This document shows, one piece after another, positions 44,501 to 54,653 of a stretch of DNA of 64,000 nucleotides. The number at the start of each line of letters is the position of its first letter. Position 1 is the first letter of the stretch. Origin of the DNA: Devosia psychrophila (GTDB taxonomy: Bacteria; Pseudomonadota; Alphaproteobacteria; Rhizobiales; Devosiaceae); assembly GCF_000971275.1 (NCBI RefSeq), contig NZ_LAPV01000147.1, positions 1 through 64,000 on the forward strand. The letters run 5' to 3'. Below the pieces are notes generated by a model that saw only the letters and a list, made by a program, of their open reading frames with translations, ran no database searches and was not told the DNA's origin. Both the position numbers and the translations under genes were made by a program.

Positions 44501-45505
44501 CTACGACCATATCCGGCCGCGCAGGTAGCGCTCGGCCAGTTGCGCCGTACCATCGGCAAAGCCGCGCATATGTTGCTGGGCTAGCTTGGTTTCGGCATGC
44601 GAGCCGATCCAGGCAAGCAGTGCCATGCGACGCAGCATCACCATGGAATCGATGGCGGCGATGTCCTCGGCCTGCAGCGGGCGGACAGCCTGATAGCCCT
44701 GGATCCAGCTCGCCTTGAGCGCCGGAATGGCGGGATTGGTCTCATGAAACGAGATCGCGGCGGCGAAGTCATAGGCAAACCAGCAGAAGCCGCAGTCATC
44801 GAAATCGATCAAGTGGGTGGTGTCGCCATCGACCAAAAGATTGCCCAGCCGCATATCGGCATGGATCAGGCCGTAGCGATCGGCAGTGGTGCCGTACTCG
44901 GCAAGCCGGTGCCAAAGGGCCGCATCGAGGCGATCAAGGATCGCACGGTTGCCGGCATTGACACCCGGCGCTATGCGCCAGTCACCCCACGGGGCATCGG
45001 CGTCGAGAATGGTGGAGGCCTGCCAAACCTGCCGCTGAAAGCCGGCCGGCCGCTGCCACCGCGTCACATGATGGTGCATGATTGCGGCATAGCGCCCAAG
45101 CGTGCCGAAAAGATTGCCCATATTGCTGTCCGGAGACGGCTCACCACCCGGCAGGTGCCTGAACAACACGGCAAGTCGGTCGCCACGCGGCGTTGAAAAG
45201 TGCTGCAGCAGCGCGCCGTCGGTGCCGACAACTGGCTCCGGAGTCGGTAGCGCCGTGTCACGCCGCAGCGCCGTCAGCCATGCCAGTTCACTGTCGATGG
45301 AAATACGCGACTGGTAACCGATGCGATGCACACGCAGGGTGAAACTGCCGCGTTCGGCAGTGTCGATCTGAAACGTCTGGTTCTCGGAGTGATTGATGAG
45401 TCTGGCGCTACCACCATCAACATCGGTCCAGCATGACAGGGCGGGCTCGACCTCAAGCGCCGTCAGAGGCATTTGCAAGGCTCCAGACTGCAGCAATGAG
45501 CCCAT
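44501..45505 (-). CDS. Phosphotransferase, APH/homoserine-kinase-II-like
   Basis: A 334-residue protein with the aminoglycoside-phosphotransferase fold. The catalytic loop is YGLIHADMRLGNLLVDGD (Asp in HAD, then Asn), and the metal motif is HLIDFDDCGFCWFAYDFA. The N-terminal lobe has RLINHSENQTFQI and TLRVHRIGYQS. Such proteins phosphorylate small alcohols such as homoserine, choline or sugars; the substrate cannot be told. It stands alone, convergent with the exopolysaccharide operon, and its promoter faces tRNA-Pro. An ATG at residue 12 is an alternative start. Confidence 0.83.
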   Translation of the reverse strand: MGSLLQSGALQMPLTALEVEPALSCWTDVDGGSARLINHSENQTFQIDTAERGSFTLRVHRIGYQSRISIDSELAWLTALRRDTALPTPEPVVGTDGALLQHFSTPRGDRLAVLFRHLPGGEPSPDSNMGNLFGTLGRYAAIMHHHVTRWQRPAGFQRQVWQASTILDADAPWGDWRIAPGVNAGNRAILDRLDAALWHRLAEYGTTADRYGLIHADMRLGNLLVDGDTTHLIDFDDCGFCWFAYDFAAAISFHETNPAIPALKASWIQGYQAVRPLQAEDIAAIDSMVMLRRMALLAWIGSHAETKLAQQHMRGFADGTAQLAERYLRGRIWS

Positions 45506-45539
45506 GCAGGCGCATCGCTATGGCACAAAGGAGAGATAA

Positions 45540-45616
45540 TGGTCGGAGCGACAGGATTTGAACCTGCGACCCTTTGTCCCCCAGACAAATGCGCTACCAA
45601 GCTGCGCTACGCCCCG
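45540..45616 (-). tRNA. tRNA-Pro (anticodon TGG)
   Basis: A 77-base cloverleaf on the minus strand. The acceptor CGGGGCG pairs with CGCTCCG (one G-U), the D-arm is TAGCGCAGCTTGGTAGCGC, the anticodon loop carries TGG, the T-arm has AGGTTCAAATCCT, and the CCA is encoded at 45540-45542 in reverse. Confidence 0.96.
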
Positions 45617-45891
45617 ACTGCGCGGAGACATAGAGAAACGGGGCTTTAGGTGCAACCCTGATTTCTCGCTTGGCGAGAACAAAGTGCGATTTTCCGATGG
45701 GTACCGACTGCGTAGGAGAAAAAATCCTACGAAGTCCCACGGATGTTCGGCACTTATTCCCTCTCCTTCCCTCCTCTGGGGCCAGCGCCGGTGCACCGCG
45801 AGGTTTGTACGAGCCTCAGCTAGCAGGTTCGGGGGGTACATCGGCGCAAAGTGCAAACTGTTCCTGTTCAGGACAGCCCACGCTTTCGTAC

Positions 45892-46107
45892 GACCTGCTG
45901 CCCTTGGCGCGGGCGGCCGGGGTTTCGAACGAAACAATCTATGCCGTGTTCGGCAATAAGCAGGCGCTGTTGCGCGCCGTGCTTGAGCGTGCGGTGCGGC
46001 GGCCGGAACCAGCCGTGCCACTTCTGAAACAGGCCGCGTCACAGGCCATCGCAGCAGCGGCAAACCAGCGAGCGCAGATCGCGCTCCTTACCGAGGACAT
46101 TACGCGC
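45892..46107 (+). pseudogene. TetR-regulator remnant (HTH recognition part and following helices)
   Basis: The frame here reads LARAAGVSNETIYAVFGNKQALLRAVLE, a clear TetR recognition helix and linker, then RRPEPAVPLLKQAASQAIAAAANQRAQIALLTEDI. This fits the early effector domain of another TetR subfamily. It has no proper first helix or start codon, stops resembling that family near 46107 and then runs in frame into a complete second TetR gene. It looks like an internal fragment left by a deletion. Confidence 0.6.
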
Positions 46108-46155
46108 CAATCTCTAAGTCACAACTCTGTCACAGCGCTGGTAGATGTTCCGCGG

Positions 46156-46839
46156 GTGCAGCGCGAAACCAGCAAGAGTATTACGGCAGAGAAATTGCAG
46201 GCTGCCTGTGAGGACCTGCTTAACACTGCTGAGCACCCCGACGAGGTCACCGTGCGCAATATTGCACAGCGAGCCGGGGCCGGCGTGAGCGCGATCAGCT
46301 ATCATTTCGGCAGTGTCGAGCATCTGATTTTCTCGGTCGCCGAGCGGGTCTATCTGCGGCTGAATGCTGAGCGTCTTGCCTTGCTGCAGGCGGCGATACA
46401 GCGGGCGCATCCCGCGCCTGCCCGCATCGAAGATCTGATCGCGGCGATGGTCGGCCCGTCCATCCGCTGGAGCCTTGATGCCACCTCAAGCTACAGCGTC
46501 TTAAGGCATATGACGAGCCTGGCGCAATCCAGCGACCACCCGGAAATATTTCGTCCGATGATCGAGGATATTGACCATCACCGCCTGTTTGTGCCGCACT
46601 TTCGCAAGATTTCACCGTGGCTGAGCGACGTCGATATCGGCTTCAGGATTTCCTGCCTGCTGGGCGTTCGCTCGCAGATGACGCGTAATCGACGCCGTAC
46701 CGACGAGTTGACCAATCATATGCTCGACCTGGGCGATCCACAGGTTGTGCTGGACAACGTCATTGCGGCCACAGCGCCTATCTTCACGACGCGTCCGCCA
46801 GCCAATTCAAACACTGTTCCAAACTCGTCACGTCACTGA
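46156..46839 (+). CDS. TetR family transcriptional regulator
   Basis: A 227-residue regulator. The DNA-binding domain is complete: LQAACEDLLNTAEHPDEVTVRNIAQRAGAGVSAISYHFGSVEHLIFSV. A TetR-type effector domain of about 150 residues follows. The open frame extends upstream through a TetR remnant, so the true start is uncertain. GTG at 46156 is my best guess because it gives a normal TetR N-terminus; no good Shine-Dalgarno is seen. It is encoded just upstream of the phosphodiesterase gene, which it probably controls. Confidence 0.7.
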   Translation: MQRETSKSITAEKLQAACEDLLNTAEHPDEVTVRNIAQRAGAGVSAISYHFGSVEHLIFSVAERVYLRLNAERLALLQAAIQRAHPAPARIEDLIAAMVGPSIRWSLDATSSYSVLRHMTSLAQSSDHPEIFRPMIEDIDHHRLFVPHFRKISPWLSDVDIGFRISCLLGVRSQMTRNRRRTDELTNHMLDLGDPQVVLDNVIAATAPIFTTRPPANSNTVPNSSRH

Positions 46840-46883
46840 GACGGGAGGAGTCTAGGTCGTGCCCCAGCAACGGAGCATGGCTT

Positions 46884-47738
46884 ATGGGCGAGACTACTTT
46901 CATTCACCTCACCGACCTGCACGTCGGCAATCCTGCCGTCGCGGACGATCATCTGTTCAGCGATACGTCGGCAACACTGGCCCGCGTTCTCGAACTGGTC
47001 GGCAGCATGGACCAGGCGCCCCAGTTCATCATCGCAAGTGGCGACTTGACCAATCGCGGCGATGCCGACAGCTATCGCCAGCTCAAGACCATCATGGCGG
47101 CGACCAACCTGCCGGTGGTCTATGCCATCGGCAATCACGATACCCGTACCGGTTTTTACGAAGGCATGCTGGGCCGTAGTAACGGTCTCGACCTGCCCTA
47201 TGATCATGAGCAGGTCATCGCCGGCGTGCATGTCATCACGCTCGATACCACGACGCCCGGCCAGATTGGCGGCAGCCTCGAGCCAGAGCAGTTTGCGTGG
47301 CTGCAAGCAACTCTCGACAGCCATCCAGATCTGCCCAAGCTGATCGTCGCGCACCATGCTCCTGCGCTGGGCGATGCGCCGCCGTGGGATCACTGGCGCA
47401 CCATTGAGTTCAACCAGTCGCAGACGCTGGCGGCCATGCTCAAGGGCCGCAACGTTCTGGCCATCCTGTCCGGTCATATCCACCACGACCGCTTCTCGGT
47501 CTGGCACGGCATTCCGGTGATCGTCGGCATGGGCCAGCACGCGGCTACCGACATCCTGACCGTCGATGTGCTGCGCATGGTCGAGGGCTCGTCCTTCGGC
47601 ATCGGCACCATCAGGAGCTCAGGCCTCACCATGGCGCTGGTGCCCCTGCCCCAGACCCGCGCGGAGCTCAACCGCTACGACCTCAAATTGCTGCGGCAGA
47701 AGCAGGAAGCTGCTCTCGCCGAAGCCACTGCCGGCTGA
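46884..47738 (+). CDS. Calcineurin-like phosphodiesterase (GpdQ/CpdA-like)
   Basis: A 284-residue binuclear metallophosphoesterase with all family motifs: IHLTDLHVGN (DxH), ASGDLTNRGD (GDxxN), AIGNHDTR (GNHD), VAHHAP and LSGHIHHDRF (GHxH). No signal peptide, so it is cytoplasmic. Closest in motif order to glycerophosphodiesterase GpdQ and cyclic-nucleotide phosphodiesterase CpdA types. GGAGC precedes the ATG. It is the first gene of the unit phosphodiesterase - binding protein - phosphatase. It may cleave an imported phosphodiester to a phosphomonoester. Confidence 0.85.
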   Translation: MGETTFIHLTDLHVGNPAVADDHLFSDTSATLARVLELVGSMDQAPQFIIASGDLTNRGDADSYRQLKTIMAATNLPVVYAIGNHDTRTGFYEGMLGRSNGLDLPYDHEQVIAGVHVITLDTTTPGQIGGSLEPEQFAWLQATLDSHPDLPKLIVAHHAPALGDAPPWDHWRTIEFNQSQTLAAMLKGRNVLAILSGHIHHDRFSVWHGIPVIVGMGQHAATDILTVDVLRMVEGSSFGIGTIRSSGLTMALVPLPQTRAELNRYDLKLLRQKQEAALAEATAG

Positions 47739-47763
47739 TCCCCTCCCTTAAGGACACCTTCCC

Positions 47764-49062
47764 ATGATCAAACGCAATTTCCTGAAACTGCTGGCCGCCG
47801 CCAGCCTGGGCTTTACCGCTCTCTCCGGTACGGCCTTCGCTCAGATGGCCGATGCCATCACCGAGCCGGTGACCATCACCTTCTACAATTACAACCTCGC
47901 CACCGCGAGCGCCGGGGCTGACGCGACGCGCGAACTGTTGGCCAAGTTCGAAGAAGAAAATCCCAACGTCAAGGTCGAGACGGTCGGCGTGCCGTCCAAC
48001 GAGATTGTCACGCGCCTGCAGGCCGACATGGCCGCCGGCCAGCAGCCCGACGTGGCGCAGCTAGTGTTCCGTGACCTCTACTACATTGCCAGCGACCTAG
48101 GCGCCAATGCGCTCGAAGACATGGCCGGCCCTGAGGGTTTCGCTGCCCTTACCGAGGGTATGTTCCCGCGCGGTCTCGATCTGGGCAAGATCGACGACAA
48201 GACCTATGGCCTTGCATACACGTTCTCGACGCCCGTCCTGTTCTACAATGCAGACCTGTTCCGCGAAGCCGGTCTTGACCCGGAAAATCCGCCCAAGACC
48301 TGGGCCGAAATAAAGGCCGCTGCCGACGCCATCGTCGAAAAGACCGATGCCGAGGGCTTCTTTCCCGGCGCCTATGGCCCAGCCGACGGCACCTTTGTGT
48401 ACCAGGCGGTACTGATGTCGAATGGCGGCAAGGTCCGCGACGGCAACACTCTGACCTTTGCCGAGCCCGAAGGTGTCGAAGCCGTGCAGATGCTGCGTGA
48501 CATGGTGGATAGCGGTGCTCACGCCAAGATTGACACCGCCGGTGCCAACGAAGCAATGGCAGCCGGCAAGCTGGGCATGTTCCTCTACACCAGTGCAGTG
48601 CAGAGCAGCCTCTCGACGGCGTCGGAAGGTAATTGGGAACTGCGCGTCACCGGCATGCCAAGCTTTGGCGACAAGCCCACCGCACCGACCAATTCGGGCA
48701 GCGCGCTCTATACGTTCTCTAAGGACCCGATCAAGCAGCGGGCTTCCTATGAGCTGATGAAGTTCCTCACCAGCAAGTATGGCTACACAATCATCACCAG
48801 CAAGATCGGCTACCTGCCGCTGCGCCTCGACATCGTGGATGATGCCGAATATCTGGGCGCCTGGACCGAAGCCCATCCGTTGATCCGTCCGAACCTGGAA
48901 CAGTTGTCCCGCCTCACCCCCAATGTCGCCTTCCCCGGCCCGAACTACCGCCAGGCCGAATCGATGATGAAGGAAGCCGTGACGGAAGCCGTGCTCGGCA
49001 CCGGCGACGTCACCGAAGTCCTGACCGTCGCCCAGCAAAACGCGCAGAGCCTGATGCCCTGA
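47764..49062 (+). CDS. Extracellular solute-binding protein of CUT1 importer (UgpB-like)
   Basis: A 432-residue periplasmic binding protein (family 1) with a Sec signal peptide (about 1-26, ending AFA-Q). The mature part has ITFYNYNLATASAG and the long C-terminal PTAPTNSGSALYTFSKDPIKQRASYELMKFL. The sequence TNSGSALY plus a tail arginine/tyrosine-rich motif recalls glycerol-3-phosphate and related binders. It lies 25 bases after the phosphodiesterase gene, a typical operon spacing, and is the only binding protein for the permeases encoded 1.8 kb downstream. Confidence 0.9.
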   Translation: MIKRNFLKLLAAASLGFTALSGTAFAQMADAITEPVTITFYNYNLATASAGADATRELLAKFEEENPNVKVETVGVPSNEIVTRLQADMAAGQQPDVAQLVFRDLYYIASDLGANALEDMAGPEGFAALTEGMFPRGLDLGKIDDKTYGLAYTFSTPVLFYNADLFREAGLDPENPPKTWAEIKAAADAIVEKTDAEGFFPGAYGPADGTFVYQAVLMSNGGKVRDGNTLTFAEPEGVEAVQMLRDMVDSGAHAKIDTAGANEAMAAGKLGMFLYTSAVQSSLSTASEGNWELRVTGMPSFGDKPTAPTNSGSALYTFSKDPIKQRASYELMKFLTSKYGYTIITSKIGYLPLRLDIVDDAEYLGAWTEAHPLIRPNLEQLSRLTPNVAFPGPNYRQAESMMKEAVTEAVLGTGDVTEVLTVAQQNAQSLMP

Positions 49063-49070
49063 TAGCGACC

Positions 49071-49095
49071 GGGCGCGGTTCCAAGGACCGCGCCC
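49071..49095 (+). terminator. Stem-loop after binding-protein gene
   Basis: GGGCGCGGT and ACCGCGCCC form a perfect 9-bp stem with a 7-base loop, 8 bases after the binding-protein stop, followed by CCTTCCCTTAG. It is likely to attenuate or protect the message. Confidence 0.65.
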
Positions 49096-49124
49096 CCTTC
49101 CCTTAGACTTGACTGGAGGCCGCC

Positions 49125-49859
49125 ATGACCATGGCAGCGATGCGTCACTGGCCCCTGCCCGATACGCACAATATCCGCGACCTGGGCGGCTATGCCCGCA
49201 GCAGTGGTGGCACGACGCAATGGAGCCGCATCCTGCGCGGCGAAGCGCTACACTACCTCAGCCGGCAGAGCGCAACAGAGCTCGCCGAACACGACCTGAC
49301 GTTGGTGATCGACCTGCGCGGGCCGCATGAGACCACCGTCACGCCACACCCTTTCCGCGATCACGCCACGGTCTCATATCGCAACATAGTCCTGTTCGAC
49401 GCGCTGGCGCCGATCGAGATGACACAGACGCCGTTCGACATGGCCCGGCGCTATTGCGATGCCCTCGACACTTGCGGACCACAAGTCGCCGAAGTGCTGC
49501 GCGCCATCATCCACGCGCCACCGGGCATCGTGTTGTTTCACTGCACCGCCGGCAAGGACCGCACCGGCATCATCGCCGCGCTGCTATTGCTCGTCGCCGG
49601 TGTCGCCCGTGCCGACATCGTGTCGGATTATGCACTCACTGCCGAGGCACACGGCCTGATCGGAAAACTGCGGGAACGCGCGCTCGAAGCCGGCGGCCAG
49701 CCCGAACATATCGACAGCGTCCTCGCCAGCGATGCCGCCACCATGACGAGCATGCTTGACCATCTCGACACCGAACGTGGCGGTACCCAAGCCTATCTCG
49801 CGGAAATCGGACTAACCTCGGCCGAACTATTCAGACTGGTCGACCGGCTATGCGCCTAA
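49125..49859 (+). CDS. Tyrosine/dual-specificity phosphatase family enzyme (copy 1)
   Basis: A 244-residue protein of the bacterial tyrosine-phosphatase-like family. Hallmarks are NIRDLGGYAR near the N-terminus, VIDLRGPHE and the P-loop [10 protein letters not shown] (catalytic Cys140 and Arg146). No signal peptide. GGAGG precedes the ATG. A paralog lies at 52630-53340 with the same motif layout, so both halves of this locus carry one. Members dephosphorylate phosphoinositides, nucleotides or phosphosugars as well as proteins; here a small-molecule role next to an importer is likely. Confidence 0.85.
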   Translation: MTMAAMRHWPLPDTHNIRDLGGYARSSGGTTQWSRILRGEALHYLSRQSATELAEHDLTLVIDLRGPHETTVTPHPFRDHATVSYRNIVLFDALAPIEMTQTPFDMARRYCDALDTCGPQVAEVLRAIIHAPPGIVLFHCTAGKDRTGIIAALLLLVAGVARADIVSDYALTAEAHGLIGKLRERALEAGGQPEHIDSVLASDAATMTSMLDHLDTERGGTQAYLAEIGLTSAELFRLVDRLCA

Positions 49860-49864
49860 ACCGA

Positions 49865-50431
49865 TCATGCTTTGATGGCGGCCCAGCACATGTCGGCGAC
49901 GACTTGCTTTTCCGCCGCGGCAAGCGTGCCATCGGTTTGGCGTCGGCGTTTCAGCGCGTTGCGGATCGAACCGCGCACAAAGCTCATGATCATCGAAGCC
50001 GGTCCGGCTCGGACGAACCCCGCCGCCTGTGCCGCCTCCATGATCGCAATGCCATGCAGCACATGCGTGCCGAAAATAGCCTTGGCTGCGGTCAGGGTAA
50101 TGAGCGGCGTGTTGTCGAGATAGTCGAACAGCCGGGCGCGGTCCGGGTCCTCCCAGATGAAGTCGATGTGAAGCTCGATATAGCGCCGCACTTCGCCTTG
50201 CAGCGTCAAACCATCGGACGCCGGAGCCGCCGCAAGACGTTCGGACATCTCCATGCTGACCCGCGTGTAGACGCCCAGCACCAGCGCTTCCTTGGAGGCG
50301 AAATGGTTGTACAGCGAGCCGGTAGCGACACTCGCTTCCTCGGCAATCGCCGCCATCGAGCATTGCAAACCATGGCGAACGATCGGCCGGGCCGCCGCGG
50401 CCAGGATGCGCTCGCGCTTGTCGAGTCGAAT
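49865..50431 (-). CDS. TetR family regulator with non-canonical or lost start codon
   Basis: A 188-residue frame. The N-terminus RLDKRERILAAAARPIVRHGLQ plus MAAIAEEASVATGSLYNHFASKEALV gives a complete TetR DNA-binding domain, but it needs translation from an ATT at 50431-50429, the only start-like codon between an in-frame TAA and this region. The first canonical start (TTG, 50368) would drop helix 1 of the domain. The remaining part is a normal TetR effector domain. It is divergent from the second phosphodiesterase-like fragment and the permease genes and probably controls them. A start-codon mutation is an alternative. Confidence 0.7.
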   Translation of the reverse strand: MRLDKRERILAAAARPIVRHGLQCSMAAIAEEASVATGSLYNHFASKEALVLGVYTRVSMEMSERLAAAPASDGLTLQGEVRRYIELHIDFIWEDPDRARLFDYLDNTPLITLTAAKAIFGTHVLHGIAIMEAAQAAGFVRAGPASMIMSFVRGSIRNALKRRRQTDGTLAAAEKQVVADMCWAAIKA

Positions 50432-50508
50432 GTTAAAAACTTAGGCGAAACAGTTAGTTACCGCAAAAATTTGCCGTTTTGGTGTCTGCCAGAACAAGGA
50501 GAGCGCTC

Positions 50509-50844
50509 GTGTCCGATCCCGTGACCTTCATCGATCTCACCGACCTGCATGTCGGCAATCCGGCCGTGCAGGACGACCATCTTTATTCAGACACCACCAC
50601 CACGCTTCGCCGCATCCTGGCCGAAGTGAAAACCCTGGTGCCACAGCCAAGCTTCATCGTCGCCAGCGGAGACCTTACCAATCAGGGCGACGCTGGCAGC
50701 TACGGCAACCTCAAGGTCATCGTGGCAGAAGCCGGTCTTGGTCCGCCGGTCGCAACAGCACTGCCGGAAAGCTCCCTCCCTGGCTTTCCCGACAGGCTGC
50801 AGCACGACTGGCGGGCCAGACCGTCTTCTCGAACGGAGCGCGAC
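50509..50844 (+). pseudogene. Truncated second phosphodiesterase gene, in frame with the permease gene
   Basis: From a GTG at 50509 (AAGGAG upstream) the frame reads VTFIDLTDLHVGNPAVQDDHLYSDT and later VASGDLTNQGDAGSY, about 80 residues nearly collinear with the intact phosphodiesterase at 46884. It then diverges at the place where the GNHD motif should be (PVATALPESSLPGF instead), and the rest of the enzyme is absent. The frame stays open and enters the permease gene at 50845. Metal sites 3-5 are missing, so no enzyme activity is expected. It is probably a deletion remnant that still provides the ribosome site of the operon's first frame. Confidence 0.75.
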
Positions 50845-51765
50845 ATGGCAGATGTTTCCGCCGCCCCCAAACGCCTGCGCCGTGTCAGCAGCACGCGCTG
50901 GACGCCATGGCTCTACCTCGCCCCGGCATTGATAACCCTCGTGGTCTGGATCTATTGGCCGCTGGTCGATGCACTGCGCCTGAGCTTTTTCCAGTGGAAC
51001 ATGCTGCCAAATTCGCCACAGCTGTTCGTCGGCTGGGAGAACTACCAACGCATTTTCGCACTGCCCAAATTCTGGCAAGCGCTACGCAATACCGGCGTCT
51101 ACATCCTGGGCCTGCTGCCGCTTGCCGTGCTGATTCCGCTGGGCATCGCGATCTACACCCACGACCTGCCCGAGCGGTCGCGCAACATCTACCGCGCCAT
51201 CATCTTCGTGCCGATGATCATCGCGCCGGTGGTTGGCGCCGCGGTGTGGCGCTGGCTGCTCGATCCGAGCTACGGCCTTGCCAACCAGATGATCAAGGGC
51301 GTCGGCCTTGATCCGGTGAAGTTCCTGTCCGATCCCAATGTGGCGATCTGGACCATCATCGTCATCACCGGCTGGAAGCTGATGGGGTTTTCGACGCTGA
51401 TCCTGTCGGCCGCCAATGCCAATATCAACCCGACGCTGATCGAAGCGGCCCGCATGGATGGCGCCAGCAAGTGGGAGGTCATCCGCGACATCCGCCTGCC
51501 GCTGCTCAGTTCCACCGTGCTGTTCCTCGTGGTGATGACCATCCTGCTCGGGGCGCAGTGGAGCTTCACCTATATCAACGTGCTCACCGGCGGCGGCCCG
51601 CTCGGCTCCACCACCAATATCTACTACCTGCTCTGGGATTTCGGCTTCTCCACCATGTCGGTGGGTTGGGGCTCGGCCTCGGCGGTCATCCTTTTCCTCG
51701 GCTTCGGCGTCATAGCCTTCGTGCTGTTCCGCCTGATCGACAGGTATTCCTTCCATGACAATTGA
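50845..51765 (+). CDS. CUT1 ABC transporter permease (MalF/UgpA-like)
   Basis: A 306-residue permease with six transmembrane helices. The start follows GGAG, and the protein begins MADVSAAPKRLRRVSSTRWT, a cytoplasmic tail before the first helix. The EAA loop reads TLIEAARMDGASKWEVIRDIRLP. It is in frame with the phosphodiesterase remnant, so a longer fusion protein of 419 residues is possible if translation starts at 50509. It pairs with the next permease. Confidence 0.9.
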   Translation: MADVSAAPKRLRRVSSTRWTPWLYLAPALITLVVWIYWPLVDALRLSFFQWNMLPNSPQLFVGWENYQRIFALPKFWQALRNTGVYILGLLPLAVLIPLGIAIYTHDLPERSRNIYRAIIFVPMIIAPVVGAAVWRWLLDPSYGLANQMIKGVGLDPVKFLSDPNVAIWTIIVITGWKLMGFSTLILSAANANINPTLIEAARMDGASKWEVIRDIRLPLLSSTVLFLVVMTILLGAQWSFTYINVLTGGGPLGSTTNIYYLLWDFGFSTMSVGWGSASAVILFLGFGVIAFVLFRLIDRYSFHDN

Positions 51766-52630
51766 TGCTCTCGCCCGCCCCGGGCTTGCCAAGCCAGTCG
51801 CGCTGCGCCGGATTTCGGCCCGGTCGGGTCTGAACAGCGCCGCCGGTCACCTGATGATGGTGCTGCTGTCGATCTTCTGCCTGTTTCCGGTGTACTGGAT
51901 GCTGGTCAGCTCGTTCCGCCCGGCCAATACGATGTTCGAGACCAGCCTGTGGCCGACGCAGCCGTCACTGGACAACTTCACCCGCGCCATCGACGCCATC
52001 CCGATCGCGCGGATGCTACTGAATACGCTGGTGTTCTCAGCCATCTCGACGGTGTTCCAGTTGCTGACCGGCATTCTGGCGGCCTTCGCCTTTGCCCGCT
52101 GGAAGTTCCGCTTCGATACCCTGGTCTATACCGCCATCGCCCTCACCTGGCTGGTCCCCTTCCAGGTGGTGATGATCCCCAACTACCTGCTGATCGCCCA
52201 TATGGGCCTGCTCGACAGCATCCTGGCGCTGATCCTGCCCAATGTCGCAGCGGCCCTTGCCATCATGCTGCTGGCCCAGGCGATGCGTGGTTTCCCACGC
52301 GAGGTAATCGAAGCGGCCCGCATGGATGGCGCCAGCAACTGGCGCATCCTGTGGGAAGTGCTGGTGCCCAACCTGCGCGGGACTATCGCGTCGCTGGCCA
52401 TCCTCATCTTCATCTCGACCTGGAACGAGTATTTCTGGCCGCTGCTGCTGAGCCGCACCGCTGAAAACAGCGTCATCCAGATCGGCATCCAGATGTTCAT
52501 GACCGCCGAGGGCAACCAGTGGGGTCCGCTGATGGCCGCATCGACCCTCGCCAGCCTGCCCGTTCTCATCATCTATGTCGTCCTGCAGCGCCAGGTCGTC
52601 CAGTCCTTCATGAAATCGGGAATTCGCTGA
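51755..52630 (+). CDS. CUT1 ABC transporter permease (MalG/UgpE-like)
   Basis: A 291-residue permease. The ATG overlaps the end of the upstream permease gene by 11 bases. The EAA loop is EVIEAARMDGASNWRILWEVLVP, and the last helix ends in a short tail QVVQSFMKSGIR. It forms the second half of the channel. Confidence 0.9.
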   Translation: MTIDALARPGLAKPVALRRISARSGLNSAAGHLMMVLLSIFCLFPVYWMLVSSFRPANTMFETSLWPTQPSLDNFTRAIDAIPIARMLLNTLVFSAISTVFQLLTGILAAFAFARWKFRFDTLVYTAIALTWLVPFQVVMIPNYLLIAHMGLLDSILALILPNVAAALAIMLLAQAMRGFPREVIEAARMDGASNWRILWEVLVPNLRGTIASLAILIFISTWNEYFWPLLLSRTAENSVIQIGIQMFMTAEGNQWGPLMAASTLASLPVLIIYVVLQRQVVQSFMKSGIR

Positions 52631-53339
52631 TGCAGCCCGCACTCACTCGTCACCTTCCGATCGCCGGCACCTATAATGTCCGCGACCTCGGCGGCTATCC
52701 GGTCGCCAATGGCCAGACCCAGTGGCGCCGCATGCTGCGCGCCGATGCGATGCACCGGCTCGACACCGGCGTCACCACCGTCATCGACCTGCGCCACGGT
52801 GATGAGTTGACCCACCAGCCCAACCCGTTCACCGACCATCAAGATGTCGCCTATTACAATGTCTCGCTGCTCGAAGGCCTCGCGCCCAACCTGATGGGCG
52901 AAGGCGACCTGCTGCTGGAACTGTACCAATTGGCACTGACGCATCGTCAGCCGGCCCTGGCCCAGGTGCTGACCATCATCGCCGATGCCCCGCCCGGCGC
53001 CGTGCTGTTCCACTGCACCGCCGGCAAGGATCGGACCGGCATCGTCGCGGCTCTTTTGTTGCGCATTGCCGGCGTCGAAGCCGGGCTGATCGTCGAGGAC
53101 TACGCACTGACCGCCGGCTACCTCGCCCCGATCATGGCCGAAATCACCGCCGGGGCCGTGGCACGCGGCGCCGACCCGGTCGGTTTCCAGCGCCTGCTGG
53201 CCTCCGAGCCGGCGACCGTGAGTGCCACCCTCGCCTTCATCGACGCCGAGTTTGGCTCGGTCGCTGCCTATCTCGACCGTATCGGGCTCGCACCCGCCAC
53301 GGTTGACCGTCTGCGCAATCGTCTCGTGGGAGAAATCTG

Positions 53340-53340
<1 letters not shown>
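52630..53340 (+). CDS. Tyrosine/dual-specificity phosphatase family enzyme (copy 2)
   Basis: A 236-residue paralog of the phosphatase at 49125, with the same landmarks: [21 protein letters not shown] and [10 protein letters not shown] with Cys129. The ATG overlaps the permease stop (TGATG), and its stop overlaps the ATPase start, so it is tightly embedded between transporter genes. This is an unusual position for a phosphatase and supports a role with the imported compound. Confidence 0.87.
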
Positions 53341-54455
<1,115 letters not shown>

Positions 54456-54653
54456 AGTGCGTCGGCAGCGGCCGATACGGAGTGGGCGCAAACTGTCCGC
54501 TCACGTCATGAAAAAGGCAAAAATGGACATCTCTGATCGCCGCGCGGGAGGCCGGAAGCAGGTTGGCACTGCCTGGCGTCCAGAGGGCCAATGTCCGACG
54601 TGCAGACAGATTAAACCAATCTCGAAATTGCCGGCCGAGGCGTTCCATTTTTC

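Noticed and set aside
45540-45616. tRNA-Pro as integration site for the accessory block to its right
   Set aside because: The accessory block lies at the 5' end of the tRNA, while integration normally uses the 3' end; no integrase and no repeated 3' segment were found.
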